This document shows, one piece after another, positions 10,172-18,272 of a DNA stretch of 24,978 nucleotides. The notes below the pieces were generated by a model. It saw nothing but the letters and a program-made list of their open reading frames with translations, ran no database searches and was not told the origin of the DNA. The position numbers and the translations under genes were made by a program. Positions within the stretch are counted from its first letter, which is position 1. Each line of letters opens with the position of its first letter. The stretch is from Myxococcales bacterium. GTDB lineage: Bacteria > Myxococcota > Polyangia > Fen-1088. Location: NCBI GenBank assembly GCA_003155465.1, contig PMCR01000226.1, forward strand, positions 1,048-26,025. Reading direction: 5' to 3'.

Positions 10172-11482
10172 ATGGTGCGAGCCACTTTCACCAGTACCAG
10201 GCTCTTCCTGCGCGCTTTGACCATCCTTGTCCTCTTCATCCAGCAAGGACTGCGCTGGCTCGTGGGCTGGTTGTGGCTGCTCATCACCTTCGCGGGTCGC
10301 AAACGTCGTCATACCTGGTTTGGCCGCTGCGTGCTCGATCTCTTTCGCGACCTCGGCGCCACCTTCATCAAAGTGGGACAGATCATGAGTACGCGTCCCG
10401 ATCTGCTTCCCGAGTACATCACGCAGGCTCTGGTGCACCTGCAGGACGATGTGGGACCATTTCCCTTTTCCGATGTCGTGCGCACGATCGAGGAGGATTT
10501 GCACCGGCCTCTGCGCGAGATCTTTGCCGAATTCTCCCCGGTTCCACTGGCCTCGGCTTCGGTCGCGCAGGTGCACAAGGCGCGCCTGCCCGACGGCCGC
10601 GTGGTGGCGGTCAAGGTGCGGCGACCCAACCTGGTCGAGTTGTGCACCTTCGACCTAGCGGTCATGCGCACGGTTGCGCGTTGGCTGGGCAAGCTGCCTC
10701 CTCTGGTCCCGCTGCAACCGGAGTCTACCGTCGAGGAATTCGGACGCGCCGTGTTCGACCAACTCGACTTCTGCATCGAGGCGCGCAACAACCAGCGATT
10801 TCGCGAGAACTTTCGCGACCAGCAGGATGTGGTTTTTCCCGAGGTGATGACCGAGCTGTCCAGCGAGCGCATCCTGTGCATGTCTTTCATTGAAGGGACC
10901 AAGGTCCTAGGTGTCGGCCAGACGCGCTCGGATCCAAAGCGCATTGCCCGGCTGGGCATGCACGCGCTCATGAAGATGATCTTCGAGGACGGTTTCGTGC
11001 ATGCCGATCTGCACCCGGGCAACATCTTCATCACCACGGACGATCGGGTGGCTCTTCTCGATCTGGGCCTGGTGGGCGAGCTTGATCCCTTCCACCGAGC
11101 GGCCCTGGCCCGTTTCTTTGCCGCCTGGGCGCAGCGGGATGGCGACACCATGGCCAAGCAGATGTACTCGCTGTCAACCAGCCACGCGGAGGACCCAAAA
11201 ACCTTCCAGGCCTTTCGCGCCTCGGTCATCGATTTTGTCGGCCGCTACTGGGGACAGCGCCTGGCCGATGTCCAGGTCGGCAAGGTACTCCTCGACATGC
11301 TGGGTATCCTGCGCCGCCACCGCATCCGCATGACCCCGGTGTTCACCATTGTGAACATCGCCATCGCGGTCACCGAAGGCATCGGCAAGCAACTGGATCC
11401 CGACCTGGATCTCATGGCCGAAGCCATCCCATTCTTCATGGCGCACCCTCGCTGGCTGCGCCCGGGACGGACGGTTAGCTAA
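10172..11482 (+). CDS. ABC1/AarF/UbiB-family atypical kinase-like protein
   Basis: This 436-residue protein belongs to the UbiB/ADCK family of atypical kinases, linked elsewhere to quinone biosynthesis and lipid homeostasis. Residues 10-41 hold hydrophobic N-terminal helices, which suggests membrane association. The family KxGQ motif appears in FIKVGQIMSTRPDLLP (about 65-80), followed by the Ala-rich loop ASASVAQVHKA (about 129-139) that replaces the glycine loop, VAVKV with the ATP-binding Lys, EARNNQRF, the catalytic HADLHPGN (about 276-283) and LLDLGL for the DFG position. All family-specific residues I can check are present. The usual C-terminal membrane helices of E. coli UbiB are not obvious. 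The start lies only 15-33 bases from the divergent rnc start, so its promoter must lie inside rnc. A quinone-related job is inferred from family only. Confidence 0.92.
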   Translation: MVRATFTSTRLFLRALTILVLFIQQGLRWLVGWLWLLITFAGRKRRHTWFGRCVLDLFRDLGATFIKVGQIMSTRPDLLPEYITQALVHLQDDVGPFPFSDVVRTIEEDLHRPLREIFAEFSPVPLASASVAQVHKARLPDGRVVAVKVRRPNLVELCTFDLAVMRTVARWLGKLPPLVPLQPESTVEEFGRAVFDQLDFCIEARNNQRFRENFRDQQDVVFPEVMTELSSERILCMSFIEGTKVLGVGQTRSDPKRIARLGMHALMKMIFEDGFVHADLHPGNIFITTDDRVALLDLGLVGELDPFHRAALARFFAAWAQRDGDTMAKQMYSLSTSHAEDPKTFQAFRASVIDFVGRYWGQRLADVQVGKVLLDMLGILRRHRIRMTPVFTIVNIAIAVTEGIGKQLDPDLDLMAEAIPFFMAHPRWLRPGRTVS

Positions 11483-11484
11483 TT

Positions 11485-11573
11485 CACACAGCGGGCACAG
11501 AGATCGCAGACACGGATGCGAACAGGACGCCTGTGGGCGTCCGGCTTTGCGTCCTTTGTGCTGTCTGTGTGGA
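11485..11573. terminator. Nested inverted repeats between convergent genes (terminator, and repeat-family relative)
   Basis: The centre is a perfect 7-bp hairpin, GGACGCC-TGTG-GGCGTCC (11525-11542). Around it, CACACAGCGGGCACAGAG (11485-11502) is imperfectly complementary to CTTTGTGCTGTCTGTGTGG near 11555-11573. The outer arms resemble the ACACAGAG-type repeat at 1138 and 5731, here as two opposed copies. It sits between the convergent UbiB-like and hrpB genes, so bidirectional termination is likely. Confidence 0.5.
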
Positions 11574-11577
11574 GTAG

Positions 11578-14361
11578 CTAGCTTTTCCGTCCGCTGGGAC
11601 GACCGTGCGATGGCACCGGGGGCGTGGCGGTGGCGCCGTCTTCGGGCCAGGGGTGGCGCGGGTAGCGGCGGCACAGCTCGCGCCGAAGGGTGGGATAGTG
11701 CTGGCGCCAGAAACTGGCGAGGTCGCTAGTGACCTGCACCGCCCGTCGGTTGGGTGCCAGCAGGTGCAGGGTCAACGGCACGCGGCCTCTGCAGATGCTC
11801 GGCCCGGTGGGCGTGCCGAAGAAGTCCTGCAAACGCGATTCGATCCACGGTGGCTTGCCCGCTTCATAGTTAACGGGAACCACGCGCCCCCCTGCCAGCC
11901 GGATTCGCTCTGGTACCTCCTCGCGCAGTAGCCGGGCGACTCCCGGCGGAAGGCTGGCCAGCCAGGCATTCTCGATCGGGCTTGCCTGCAGTTCGACCAG
12001 GCTGGTGATGCCTTCGCACGCCGCCGCGACCAGGGCTTGCCACTCCTTGGCACCCAGCGCGGGAACGCTTGCCTCGGGAAAGGCTTGGCGCAAGACCTCC
12101 AGCTTGGCTTGCAATGCTGCTGGTGCTTCTCCTCGCTCCTCCCCACTGCGTCCATTGCCCAAAACGGCCTCGGACAGCAGACGACTCGCCTCGGCCGAGG
12201 GCGGCGCGGGCCGGTGCGATTCCTCAAGGGTGATCGCGCCGCACAGCAGGCGACACACCCGCTCCACGCGCTGGCGGTCCGCGTTCCACTGGATCTCGTC
12301 CCGCTCTGTCAGCTCGCCTGGCGCGATGTCGAGCAGCCACTCGGGACGGATGCCGACTGCCAGGCGCACGCTCACCGCCCGGTTGCCGCTGCGGGCGCCC
12401 GGTCCGGTACGCTCCTCGACGTCCACCGCGCAGAGCAGGTCATCGGGAGGCTGTGCCCCGATTTTGGCGACCCCGCCCGAGGCCAGCAGCGCCTCGCTGC
12501 TGCCCGGGCTGCGTCGGCGCATGACCCGGTCAGGAAAGGCTGCCAAAGTCGCCATGGCCAAGATCTCGTCGACGGCATCGGGCCTATTTGGGAACCCTGG
12601 AAGGGTTCCTATACCCTTCGGCCCCCCACCCGCCACGCCTCCCCGCTCGCTTCGCTCGGCCTCGCGCGATGATGGTACGCCGCCGGCGAGGGCGCGCGCG
12701 AAGCGCGCGGGGTGGGCAGGGTGGGTTGTCCGTCCCGAAGGGCCAGCGGGCTCCCCATGCGACTGGGTAGGCCGCTTCACCGGCCCATCTCGCCGCAAAG
12801 TCGAGGCGAGCTGTCGCCGCGCCAGCTCGGCGGCCTCGGCTGCACGCACATCCACACCCAGACCACGCAACCGTTCCCGCGCAAAACGCGCCGCACGCGC
12901 CTGGCGGAAGCGATCCAGCCTTTCCAAAAGGTCGCCGCCTTCCGGCGCACACGCTGGTTGACCCTGCCCCGCGAACCGGGTTCGCGCCGTGTCGCTGATG
13001 TCACCTTCGGCAACCAGGGCCGCCAGCGCGGCTGCGTCCTCGCCCACGCCGCGCCGCTCGCCTTCGACGATCAGTCGCCCCAGCCGGGGATGCACCGGGA
13101 AGCGAAGGATCTGTTGACCCGTATCGGTCAACCAGCCTTCGCTATCCAAGGCCCCCAGGCGTCGGAGCAAGTCGTGTGCGGACTGCAAGGCCGCCGCCGC
13201 CGGGGGTTCGAACCAGTCGAAGGCTTCTCGATCGTGCACACCCAGAGCCGCCAAGGTCAGCAGCGCTTCGCCCAGATCAAGGCGCGCAATCTCGGGGATC
13301 TCGTGCGGCCGGCGCGAGTCGAAATCATGTTGTGTGAAAAGGCGCAGGGCTCGCCCGGGCCGCGTGCGACCGGCTCGGCCCGCGCGCTGGACCGCCGAGG
13401 CTTGGCTGATCTTGCTCACCGCCAGCACAGGCAATCCGCTCCACGGCGAATGCGAGGCGATGCGGGCCAGGCCCGAATCGACGACCGCGACCACGCCGTC
13501 GATGGTGACCGAGGTCTCAGCGACGTTGGTAGACAGGATCACCTTGCGGCGAGAGGCAGGCTCCACCGCCCGTCGCTGTTCAGCGGGCGACAGGTCACCG
13601 TGTAGCGGCAGAAGCAGCAGGTCGCGGGCTTCGGACAGCGGCGCAAGCTTCTCGGTCGCGCGGCGTATCTCGGCAGCGCCTGGCAAAAACACCAGCACGT
13701 CGCCGTCGAGGCCCTCTTGGCACAGCCGGCGCACGGCACTGGCGACTTGATCGTGGAGCGGCCGCACGTCGGGCTGGGGCAAGTATTCCAAGAAGATTTC
13801 GAACTGCCGACCCTCGCTCCGCACCAACGGGCAGTCGCCCAGAAACTGGCACACCGGGTCCGCCTCCAGCGTCGCCGACATGGCCAGAAGGCAAAGATCA
13901 GGACGCTGGGTGAGCTGCAGGCGACGCAGCAAGGCCAGGGCCAGGTCACTCGACAGATGGCGCTCGTGGAACTCGTCGAGAATCACCACCTCCACCCCGG
14001 ACAGCCTCGGATCGCCGAGCAGACGCCGCAAGAGGATCCCTTCGGTGACGAAGCGGATGCGGGTGTGCGGGCCGGCCTCCTCGGCGAAACGCACCGTGTA
14101 GCCCACTGTCTCGCCGGTTCGCTCTCCCCGTTCCGTGGCCACCCGCTCGGCCGCCAAACGCGCTGGCAAACGGCGGGGTTGCAGCACGACGATCTCTCCC
14201 CGCTGGCCGAAGCCCGCGTCGAGCAGGGCCGGCGGAACCCGGGTGGTCTTTCCCGCCCCGGGCGGCGCCTCGATCACGACCGCGCCCCGCGTGTGCAGCG
14301 AGGCCACGATCTCCGGCAAGAGAGGGTCGATAGGCAGGGCGGCGAGCGAGGGCCGGCCCAT
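11578..14361 (-). CDS. hrpB: ATP-dependent helicase HrpB (DEAH-type)
   Basis: HrpB is a DExH-box helicase of the DEAH/RHA group; its cellular substrate is poorly defined. Seen in order: Walker A APPGAGKTT (Lys38), LQPRRLPARLAAERV (motif Ia), ILDEFHERHLSSD near 125 (DEFH is normal for HrpB), MSATLE near 160, then STNVAETSVTIDGV and QRAGRAGRTRPGRALRLF (motif VI, about 326-343). The HrpB-specific C-terminal half follows, with AFPDRVMRRR and the final LAPNRRAVQVTSDLASFW. At 927 residues it is longer than the typical 800-850, because an in-frame block of about 65 residues (530-594) interrupts the stretch between LARRQLASTLRR and DAVDEILAMATLAAFPDRV. The ATG overlaps the upstream lipoprotein stop by one base (TGATG), so the two are translationally coupled. 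Confidence 0.95.
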   Translation of the reverse strand: MGRPSLAALPIDPLLPEIVASLHTRGAVVIEAPPGAGKTTRVPPALLDAGFGQRGEIVVLQPRRLPARLAAERVATERGERTGETVGYTVRFAEEAGPHTRIRFVTEGILLRRLLGDPRLSGVEVVILDEFHERHLSSDLALALLRRLQLTQRPDLCLLAMSATLEADPVCQFLGDCPLVRSEGRQFEIFLEYLPQPDVRPLHDQVASAVRRLCQEGLDGDVLVFLPGAAEIRRATEKLAPLSEARDLLLLPLHGDLSPAEQRRAVEPASRRKVILSTNVAETSVTIDGVVAVVDSGLARIASHSPWSGLPVLAVSKISQASAVQRAGRAGRTRPGRALRLFTQHDFDSRRPHEIPEIARLDLGEALLTLAALGVHDREAFDWFEPPAAAALQSAHDLLRRLGALDSEGWLTDTGQQILRFPVHPRLGRLIVEGERRGVGEDAAALAALVAEGDISDTARTRFAGQGQPACAPEGGDLLERLDRFRQARAARFARERLRGLGVDVRAAEAAELARRQLASTLRRDGPVKRPTQSHGEPAGPSGRTTHPAHPARFARALAGGVPSSREAERSERGGVAGGGPKGIGTLPGFPNRPDAVDEILAMATLAAFPDRVMRRRSPGSSEALLASGGVAKIGAQPPDDLLCAVDVEERTGPGARSGNRAVSVRLAVGIRPEWLLDIAPGELTERDEIQWNADRQRVERVCRLLCGAITLEESHRPAPPSAEASRLLSEAVLGNGRSGEERGEAPAALQAKLEVLRQAFPEASVPALGAKEWQALVAAACEGITSLVELQASPIENAWLASLPPGVARLLREEVPERIRLAGGRVVPVNYEAGKPPWIESRLQDFFGTPTGPSICRGRVPLTLHLLAPNRRAVQVTSDLASFWRQHYPTLRRELCRRYPRHPWPEDGATATPPVPSHGRPSGRKS
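12581..12773. repeat. Palindrome-rich element inserted in frame in hrpB
   Basis: This block of about 193 bases codes for low-complexity Gly/Pro/Ser/Arg sequence that breaks an otherwise conserved HrpB region. It is bounded by the inverted hexamers GGCCTA (12581-12586) and TAGGCC (12768-12773). Inside are the 8-bp hairpin GGAACCCT-GGA-AGGGTTCC (12591-12609), the 7-bp hairpin CGCGCGC-GAA-GCGCGCG (12693-12709), and CGCTCGCTTCGCTCG words. The frame stays open throughout. I infer a miniature mobile or palindromic repeat that can be translated, like the Rickettsia palindromic elements. Its exact edges and any target duplication are uncertain. Confidence 0.6.
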
Positions 14362-15215
14362 CAGGGAAAGATCTGCGCGCCTTGCCCTCGCTGCAGGCTG
14401 AAGTCAAACCACCCGGTGAGCGAGCCCCCAATGTCGGGGTTGGGCAGCGGCCGGATCTCCCTTTGTGCGGTCACCACTTTTTGGTCCTGCAGGGTCAACG
14501 AAAAACCCGAGGCGTACAACCGTTGATCGAGGTCGATCCTGAATGTGGGGCTGACTGGCATGCGGCTGGTGGGGTCCGGGCGATCGTTCTGCGCCGCGGA
14601 GCCAAACTCCGCGAATTCGATCCAGGACTCCCAGGCACCGTTGTCCACTGTCTGCACGACACTGTCCTCAGGAAAAACGTCATCGGCGGTTGCTGCCACA
14701 GGGCGGGTACAGGTCATGCGCGGATTCAATGTCGAGTGAAGGACACCGCCCACCACCGAAATGCGGACGCGCCCAGGCCCGGTTGGGGAGGCACGGAAGC
14801 AATAGCGGTCGTCGTAGTCGTGCTGGTTGGGCTGGCCGGCAATCGGGACCTCGCGCCCTCGTACGCAGCGGGCCACTTCATACGAGTTCACTACGTCGAA
14901 ATATAGGACGTCGTTGCTTTCAACTTGCTTGCCAGAGCGCTGGAGACGAATGGTGATGCGATTCATGCGGGACTGCGTTCCGCCCGAGTACTGGGTGAGG
15001 TCGTCGATGGGTTCGCCGGCAAAGAAACCGGGACCCAAGCTGTAGTCCGCCGGCGCCGATGGGGTTCCGCACACCCCTGCCCTATCGCAGTAGTCGCCCG
15101 AGCCTGAGCAGTTGAGGACGAAGAGCTTGCCGTCGGCCGCCCCTGCCCCTTTGCCGACGCCGCACCCCGATAGGGTGAGTGCCACCAGGAGCAAAGCAAG
15201 ACGCGCGGCCATCAT
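14361..15215 (-). CDS. Lipoprotein of unknown function
   Basis: This 284-residue protein has a textbook lipoprotein signal: MMAARLALLLVALTLSGC, with lipobox LSGC and Cys18 as the lipid site. The mature part has several Cys residues (LNCSGSGDYCDRAGVC, then RCVRGRE, YCFRAS and MTCTRP), likely disulfide-bonded outside the cytoplasm, and many beta-strand patterns. No family is recognised. The start is supported by a GAGGAG ribosome site 6-8 bases upstream of the first ATG, which itself overlaps the end of the small ORF at 15226. Its stop overlaps the hrpB start by one base. A functional link to HrpB is not obvious; the overlap only shows a shared transcript. Confidence 0.85.
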   Translation of the reverse strand: MMAARLALLLVALTLSGCGVGKGAGAADGKLFVLNCSGSGDYCDRAGVCGTPSAPADYSLGPGFFAGEPIDDLTQYSGGTQSRMNRITIRLQRSGKQVESNDVLYFDVVNSYEVARCVRGREVPIAGQPNQHDYDDRYCFRASPTGPGRVRISVVGGVLHSTLNPRMTCTRPVAATADDVFPEDSVVQTVDNGAWESWIEFAEFGSAAQNDRPDPTSRMPVSPTFRIDLDQRLYASGFSLTLQDQKVVTAQREIRPLPNPDIGGSLTGWFDFSLQRGQGAQIFP

Positions 15216-15225
15216 CTCATTCTCC

Positions 15226-15372
15226 TCAAGGACCGCCCACTCCCGGGTCAGCGACCGCCACGTAGCTCGGAAGGAAGGGCGCCGCCTGGGCCAGGGTCTG
15301 GATCACGTCCTTCGTGGCGGCGGCGTATACGTCGGCCGACCCAGAGTCGGAGGTAGGGGTGACGATGACCAT
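15226..15372 (-). CDS. Possible small ORF of 48 residues upstream of the lipoprotein gene
   Basis: ATG 15372 to TGA 15226 reads MVIVTPTSDSGSADVYAAAT and ends FLPSYVAVADPGVGGP. An in-frame stop lies five codons before the ATG, so it cannot extend much. Third-position G/C bias resembles real genes here, and the stop lies 10 bases before the next gene's ATG, with the GAGGAG ribosome site of that gene at its end. There is no strong ribosome site of its own. It may be a genuine small protein, a leader peptide, or the remnant of a larger gene. No homologue is recognised. Confidence 0.4.
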   Translation of the reverse strand: MVIVTPTSDSGSADVYAAATKDVIQTLAQAAPFLPSYVAVADPGVGGP

Positions 15373-15569
15373 TGGCCTGAGGCGGCTATCCTACCACTCG
15401 AATGTCTTGTAGGGGCGAACCGCCTATCGCCGCTGTCACGGGGAGCCAACCTTGGGGCAGTCATAAAGTTCTGCAGCCATCCTGCCGATGAATGACGCGA
15501 CGCCGCGATCCGGGCTATGGGTCGAGATCATCTATGATATAGAGGCCAATTCGCAGTGGGGCTTGTGAC
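15373..15569. other. Divergent intergenic region without recognised gene
   Basis: About 200 bases between the small minus-strand ORF and the IHF-like gene. A perfect TATGAT hexamer lies at 15533-15538, about 30 bases before the plus-strand ATG, within the short palindrome ATCAT-CT-ATGAT (15527-15538). No matching -35 box is seen. Promoters for both directions are expected here. Confidence 0.35.
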
Positions 15570-15929
15570 ATGACCAAATCGGAACTTGCCGAGCGCCTGT
15601 CGCAGGTGCAGAAGTTGCCCAGGGACCGTGCCGGGTTGTTGCTCGACACGGTTTTCGATTGTCTGTCGCAGGGATTGAGCCGGGATGAGCGCATCGAAAT
15701 CCGAGGGTTTGGCAGTTTCGAAACCAGACACTACCGCGCTCGCGATGGGCGCAATCCACGCACCGGCGCGGCCGTGCAGGTGAAGCCGAAACGCCTGCCC
15801 TTCTTCAAGGTCGGCAAGGAGCTGCGCGACCGAGTTGCAAACGGCCTGCGCACCACCCGCGAGTTGCCAGCCATGGACCCCGCATCCCCGAGTGCTTCGG
15901 TGCTTCGGATTCCGGGAACGAAGATCTAG
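15570..15929 (+). CDS. ihfB: Integration host factor beta / HU-family DNA-binding protein
   Basis: This 119-residue protein bends DNA as a dimer and shapes the nucleoid and promoters. The match to IHF beta is strong: it starts MTKSELAERLS, has RIEIRGFGSFETRHYRARDG (about 42-61), then RNPRTG with the proline that intercalates into DNA, and PFFKVGKELRDRV. Residues 1-92 are a full IHF/HU domain. About 25 further residues (LRTTRELPAMDPASPSASVL) form an unusual tail absent from E. coli IHF. HU versus IHF cannot be settled fully; MTKSEL and RIEIRGFGSF favour IHF beta. The stop TAG shares a CTAG palindrome with the stop of the convergent lipoprotein gene. Confidence 0.88.
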   Translation: MTKSELAERLSQVQKLPRDRAGLLLDTVFDCLSQGLSRDERIEIRGFGSFETRHYRARDGRNPRTGAAVQVKPKRLPFFKVGKELRDRVANGLRTTRELPAMDPASPSASVLRIPGTKI

Positions 15930-16678
15930 AAGCTCGCGTCCACTCGTCCGGTCACGTTGACCAGCACCACTTCCTCGGGCACAGGCGCGCTCTCCTCCAC
16001 CACGTGACTTGAAAGGATCAGCGCGAACGGCGTGTTGAAGTCCGCGAGAAAGGATGAAAGCGCAAGCCGCGCTTTTGCGGAAAAATCCACATGGCCGTGC
16101 ACCGACCCCAGCGGGATATCGGCCAAGAACACGGCGCCGGCAGCCCGAGATGAGGTGACGCCTTGCGGGGCTGCGTAGAGGCTGGCAGCCCGCAGCGGCA
16201 AAGTGTCAATTCCGGCGACCGTCATTTCGGTCTCGACGCCTGTCACCTGCGCGGTAACTCGGATGTCGATTGCGGCCAGTGTCGCCTGTGCCAGCACCCA
16301 ACCACGGCGGTGCTGCAGCACCGGCACCTCACCACCTAGATCGATCTTCACGGCGTCCTCGTAGTCAAAAGCCAAGGCGCACATTCCGTCGTCGTCGCAG
16401 CTCAATGGGTACGCTTGACAGTCCACCGCAGACATGGGGGCGGGCGGCTGACAGCAGTCAGTGACCAGGGCGGCCGGGCCGCGACACACCACCCGTGGTA
16501 CACCCTCGGGCGGAGATGGCCACCAGCGGGGCTCGGCCGGGCTGACCCGGAAATCCGGGACGGGCAGATCGAAACTCAGCCCTCCGCCGCCTACCCCATC
16601 AAATAGACTGCATCCGCTTGCGACCGGGGCGGCGGAGGCAAGCCAGGCAAGCCAGAAGGGCACGACCGTGCCGCGCAT
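15926..16678 (-). CDS. Putative lipoprotein of unknown function
   Basis: This 250-residue protein starts with a signal peptide (MRGTVVPFWLAWLASAAPVASGC), giving lipobox ASGC and a lipidated Cys23. The mature part has a Gly-rich spacer (GVGGGG), a Cys-containing segment (VVCRGPAALVTDCCQPP and then CQAYPLSCDDDGMCALAF), and a C-terminal half with alternating beta-strand patterns and few charges. No domain is recognised. The neighbour upstream on the same strand (ending 16808) is 129 bases away, so a separate promoter or long spacer is likely. Its last four bases overlap the IHF-like gene convergently. Confidence 0.8.
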   Translation of the reverse strand: MRGTVVPFWLAWLASAAPVASGCSLFDGVGGGGLSFDLPVPDFRVSPAEPRWWPSPPEGVPRVVCRGPAALVTDCCQPPAPMSAVDCQAYPLSCDDDGMCALAFDYEDAVKIDLGGEVPVLQHRRGWVLAQATLAAIDIRVTAQVTGVETEMTVAGIDTLPLRAASLYAAPQGVTSSRAAGAVFLADIPLGSVHGHVDFSAKARLALSSFLADFNTPFALILSSHVVEESAPVPEEVVLVNVTGRVDASF

Positions 16679-16749
16679 AACTTGGAGCCTATCCTATGAC
16701 AAGATCCTTGAGAATCTCGCGGGCGATCACTATTTTCGAATGATCTCTC

Positions 16750-16764
16750 GCGCGCAGGGCGCGC
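16750..16764. terminator. GC hairpin downstream of the cupin gene
   Basis: GCGCGC-AGG-GCGCGC (16750-16764) is a perfect 6-bp stem with a 3-base loop, 44 bases past the stop of the minus-strand cupin gene. No U-run follows. Nothing else is evident in 16679-16807. Confidence 0.3.
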
Positions 16765-16807
16765 AACGAATCCTGAAAAACCTTCTGTTCGTCGCGGAGA
16801 TCCAGTT

Positions 16808-18157
16808 TCATGGAGCCGAACCCGTTTGCGTGGAGCGCGGCTTGACCGCTGCTTTCGTCGGCGCAGCAGCGCTGGGCACAGATCCTGTCGCGCGGGCCGA
16901 AGTGAGGAACTGCACCGCCACGCTCCTGTTATCAGTCTTGTCGGTCTTTTCGGCGGCGATGAAGCTGATGGCGTGGGGCTGGCCCGCCGGCAGATGCAGC
17001 ACGCAATCGCTGCCAAACGGGTAGTCCTCGCTGCCAACCCTCAGCTTGCCCTCCCCCGTCACCACGTAGAGTATCTCCGTCGATCGGCCGTGATCATGTC
17101 GCGGCAGGTCGCCGCCGTGGGTGAACTCCAGCAGGTTGACGGTTATGGCCTCGCTGCCAGTCGCCTCGGGATGAAGTAGGGTCTTGACCGTGCCTTTTCC
17201 GCCGAGTGCAGGCACAGCCACCACCTCAGTCGCGGTCACCGCCACCACGTGACCGTTGTCTTCGGGCGGCTCTTTCGCCGTCGCCGAGTCGCGAATCACC
17301 TCGAAATCGGCACGGCCACGCGCGTCGCTCGGGTCGCGGTACACGCGCTCGGGCCCCGGCGGCGTGAAAACCTGCAGAAAGACCGCTGTGCTCTGGCGGC
17401 CCATGTTTTCGATCACATGCGGATAGCCGGCGGGCACGAACGCCACCATACCTTCATCCAGCTTGATGGGTGCCACCCCGGCAGGTCCCAGCAGGCGGGC
17501 GTGGCCCTTGAGCAGGTAGAGTACCTTGGCGCTGCGGGGATGACGGTGCATGGCCACGCGGCTAGCCGGGCCGACGTTCAACTGGGTCAGCGACATGCCT
17601 TGCGCGCGCATGTTGATTTCGTCGGCCAAAACCTTGACGGTGAACGGGGCCTCACGTTTCGGGCCCGGCTTGGCTTTGCCCGCCGGACCCGAGCCAAGCA
17701 CGCGCTCGGGAGCGTCTTCAGCCTTGACCACGAACTGGCTCGTCTGCGCCTGGAACGAGAACGGAAGTATGATCTTGGCTCCGGCCTCGATCCCCTCCAC
17801 CGTCCAGCCCGTGGCTGCCTTCTGCACGCATGCCGACAGCACGCCGGGCGCGGTCTGCCCGCTCGGCAGGACCTTCGCCGCAGTCACCCGCCCGGCCGGC
17901 CCCACGTCCACCTCGATCTCCACCTTGCCCGCGCTATCCAGCCGGTCAGCCAGCGACTTCTCGAAGCATCGATGCACGTCGCCACCGTGTTTCTGCAGCG
18001 TCTTTTCGATGATTTGCGTGGCCCGTCGTGCCTCATTCCCAGACGGCTGCGCTGGGCCGGCGAAGGAAGAGGAGGCTAGCGTCATTGACGCAACCACCAT
18101 GCATCCAACGGTCGGGGCGGTCGCGCGACCTGCAATCGGTAGTCTCTTTTCGTGCAT
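16808..18157 (-). CDS. AgmX/PglI-like domain fused to two cupin domains (exported)
   Basis: This 449-residue protein starts at ATG 18157, preceded by a good ribosome site (GAGGACAAGG, with GAGGA about 9 bases upstream); the frame is open 24 codons further. A hydrophobic N-terminus ending near SSFAGPA suggests export. Residues about 45-135 resemble the AgmX/PglI or TonB-like C-terminal domain of myxobacteria (VHRCFEKSLADRL, then GKVEIEVDVGPAGRVTAAKV, LSACVQKAATGW and IILPFSFQ). Two cupin barrels follow. The first has MHRHPRSAKVLYLLKG and VPAGYPHVI; the second has RHDHGRSTEILYVVTG and LPAGQPHAI. The second keeps His-x-His, Glu and the late His for metal binding; in the first, the Glu position is Lys. 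Activity could be sugar or small-molecule binding, or an oxygenase; it cannot be named. Confidence 0.85.
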   Translation of the reverse strand: MHEKRLPIAGRATAPTVGCMVVASMTLASSSFAGPAQPSGNEARRATQIIEKTLQKHGGDVHRCFEKSLADRLDSAGKVEIEVDVGPAGRVTAAKVLPSGQTAPGVLSACVQKAATGWTVEGIEAGAKIILPFSFQAQTSQFVVKAEDAPERVLGSGPAGKAKPGPKREAPFTVKVLADEINMRAQGMSLTQLNVGPASRVAMHRHPRSAKVLYLLKGHARLLGPAGVAPIKLDEGMVAFVPAGYPHVIENMGRQSTAVFLQVFTPPGPERVYRDPSDARGRADFEVIRDSATAKEPPEDNGHVVAVTATEVVAVPALGGKGTVKTLLHPEATGSEAITVNLLEFTHGGDLPRHDHGRSTEILYVVTGEGKLRVGSEDYPFGSDCVLHLPAGQPHAISFIAAEKTDKTDNRSVAVQFLTSARATGSVPSAAAPTKAAVKPRSTQTGSAP

Positions 18158-18272
18158 ACCGCCTTGTCCTCGCTTGGAGATCCTTCGTAGCACGAATGCC
18201 CCGGATTTTCCTTCCTCACGCAAGACCACGCCGCGTTATGAACGATTCTCGCAAGCGAGCCGATGATCGAGA
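18158..18272. promoter_or_regulatory. Divergent spacer with small palindrome
   Basis: The 115-base gap separates divergent genes and should hold both promoters. CTCGC-AA-GCGAG (18248-18259) is a perfect palindrome 13 bases before the GTG at 18273, a possible operator or hairpin. No convincing -10/-35 pair was found. Confidence 0.25.
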
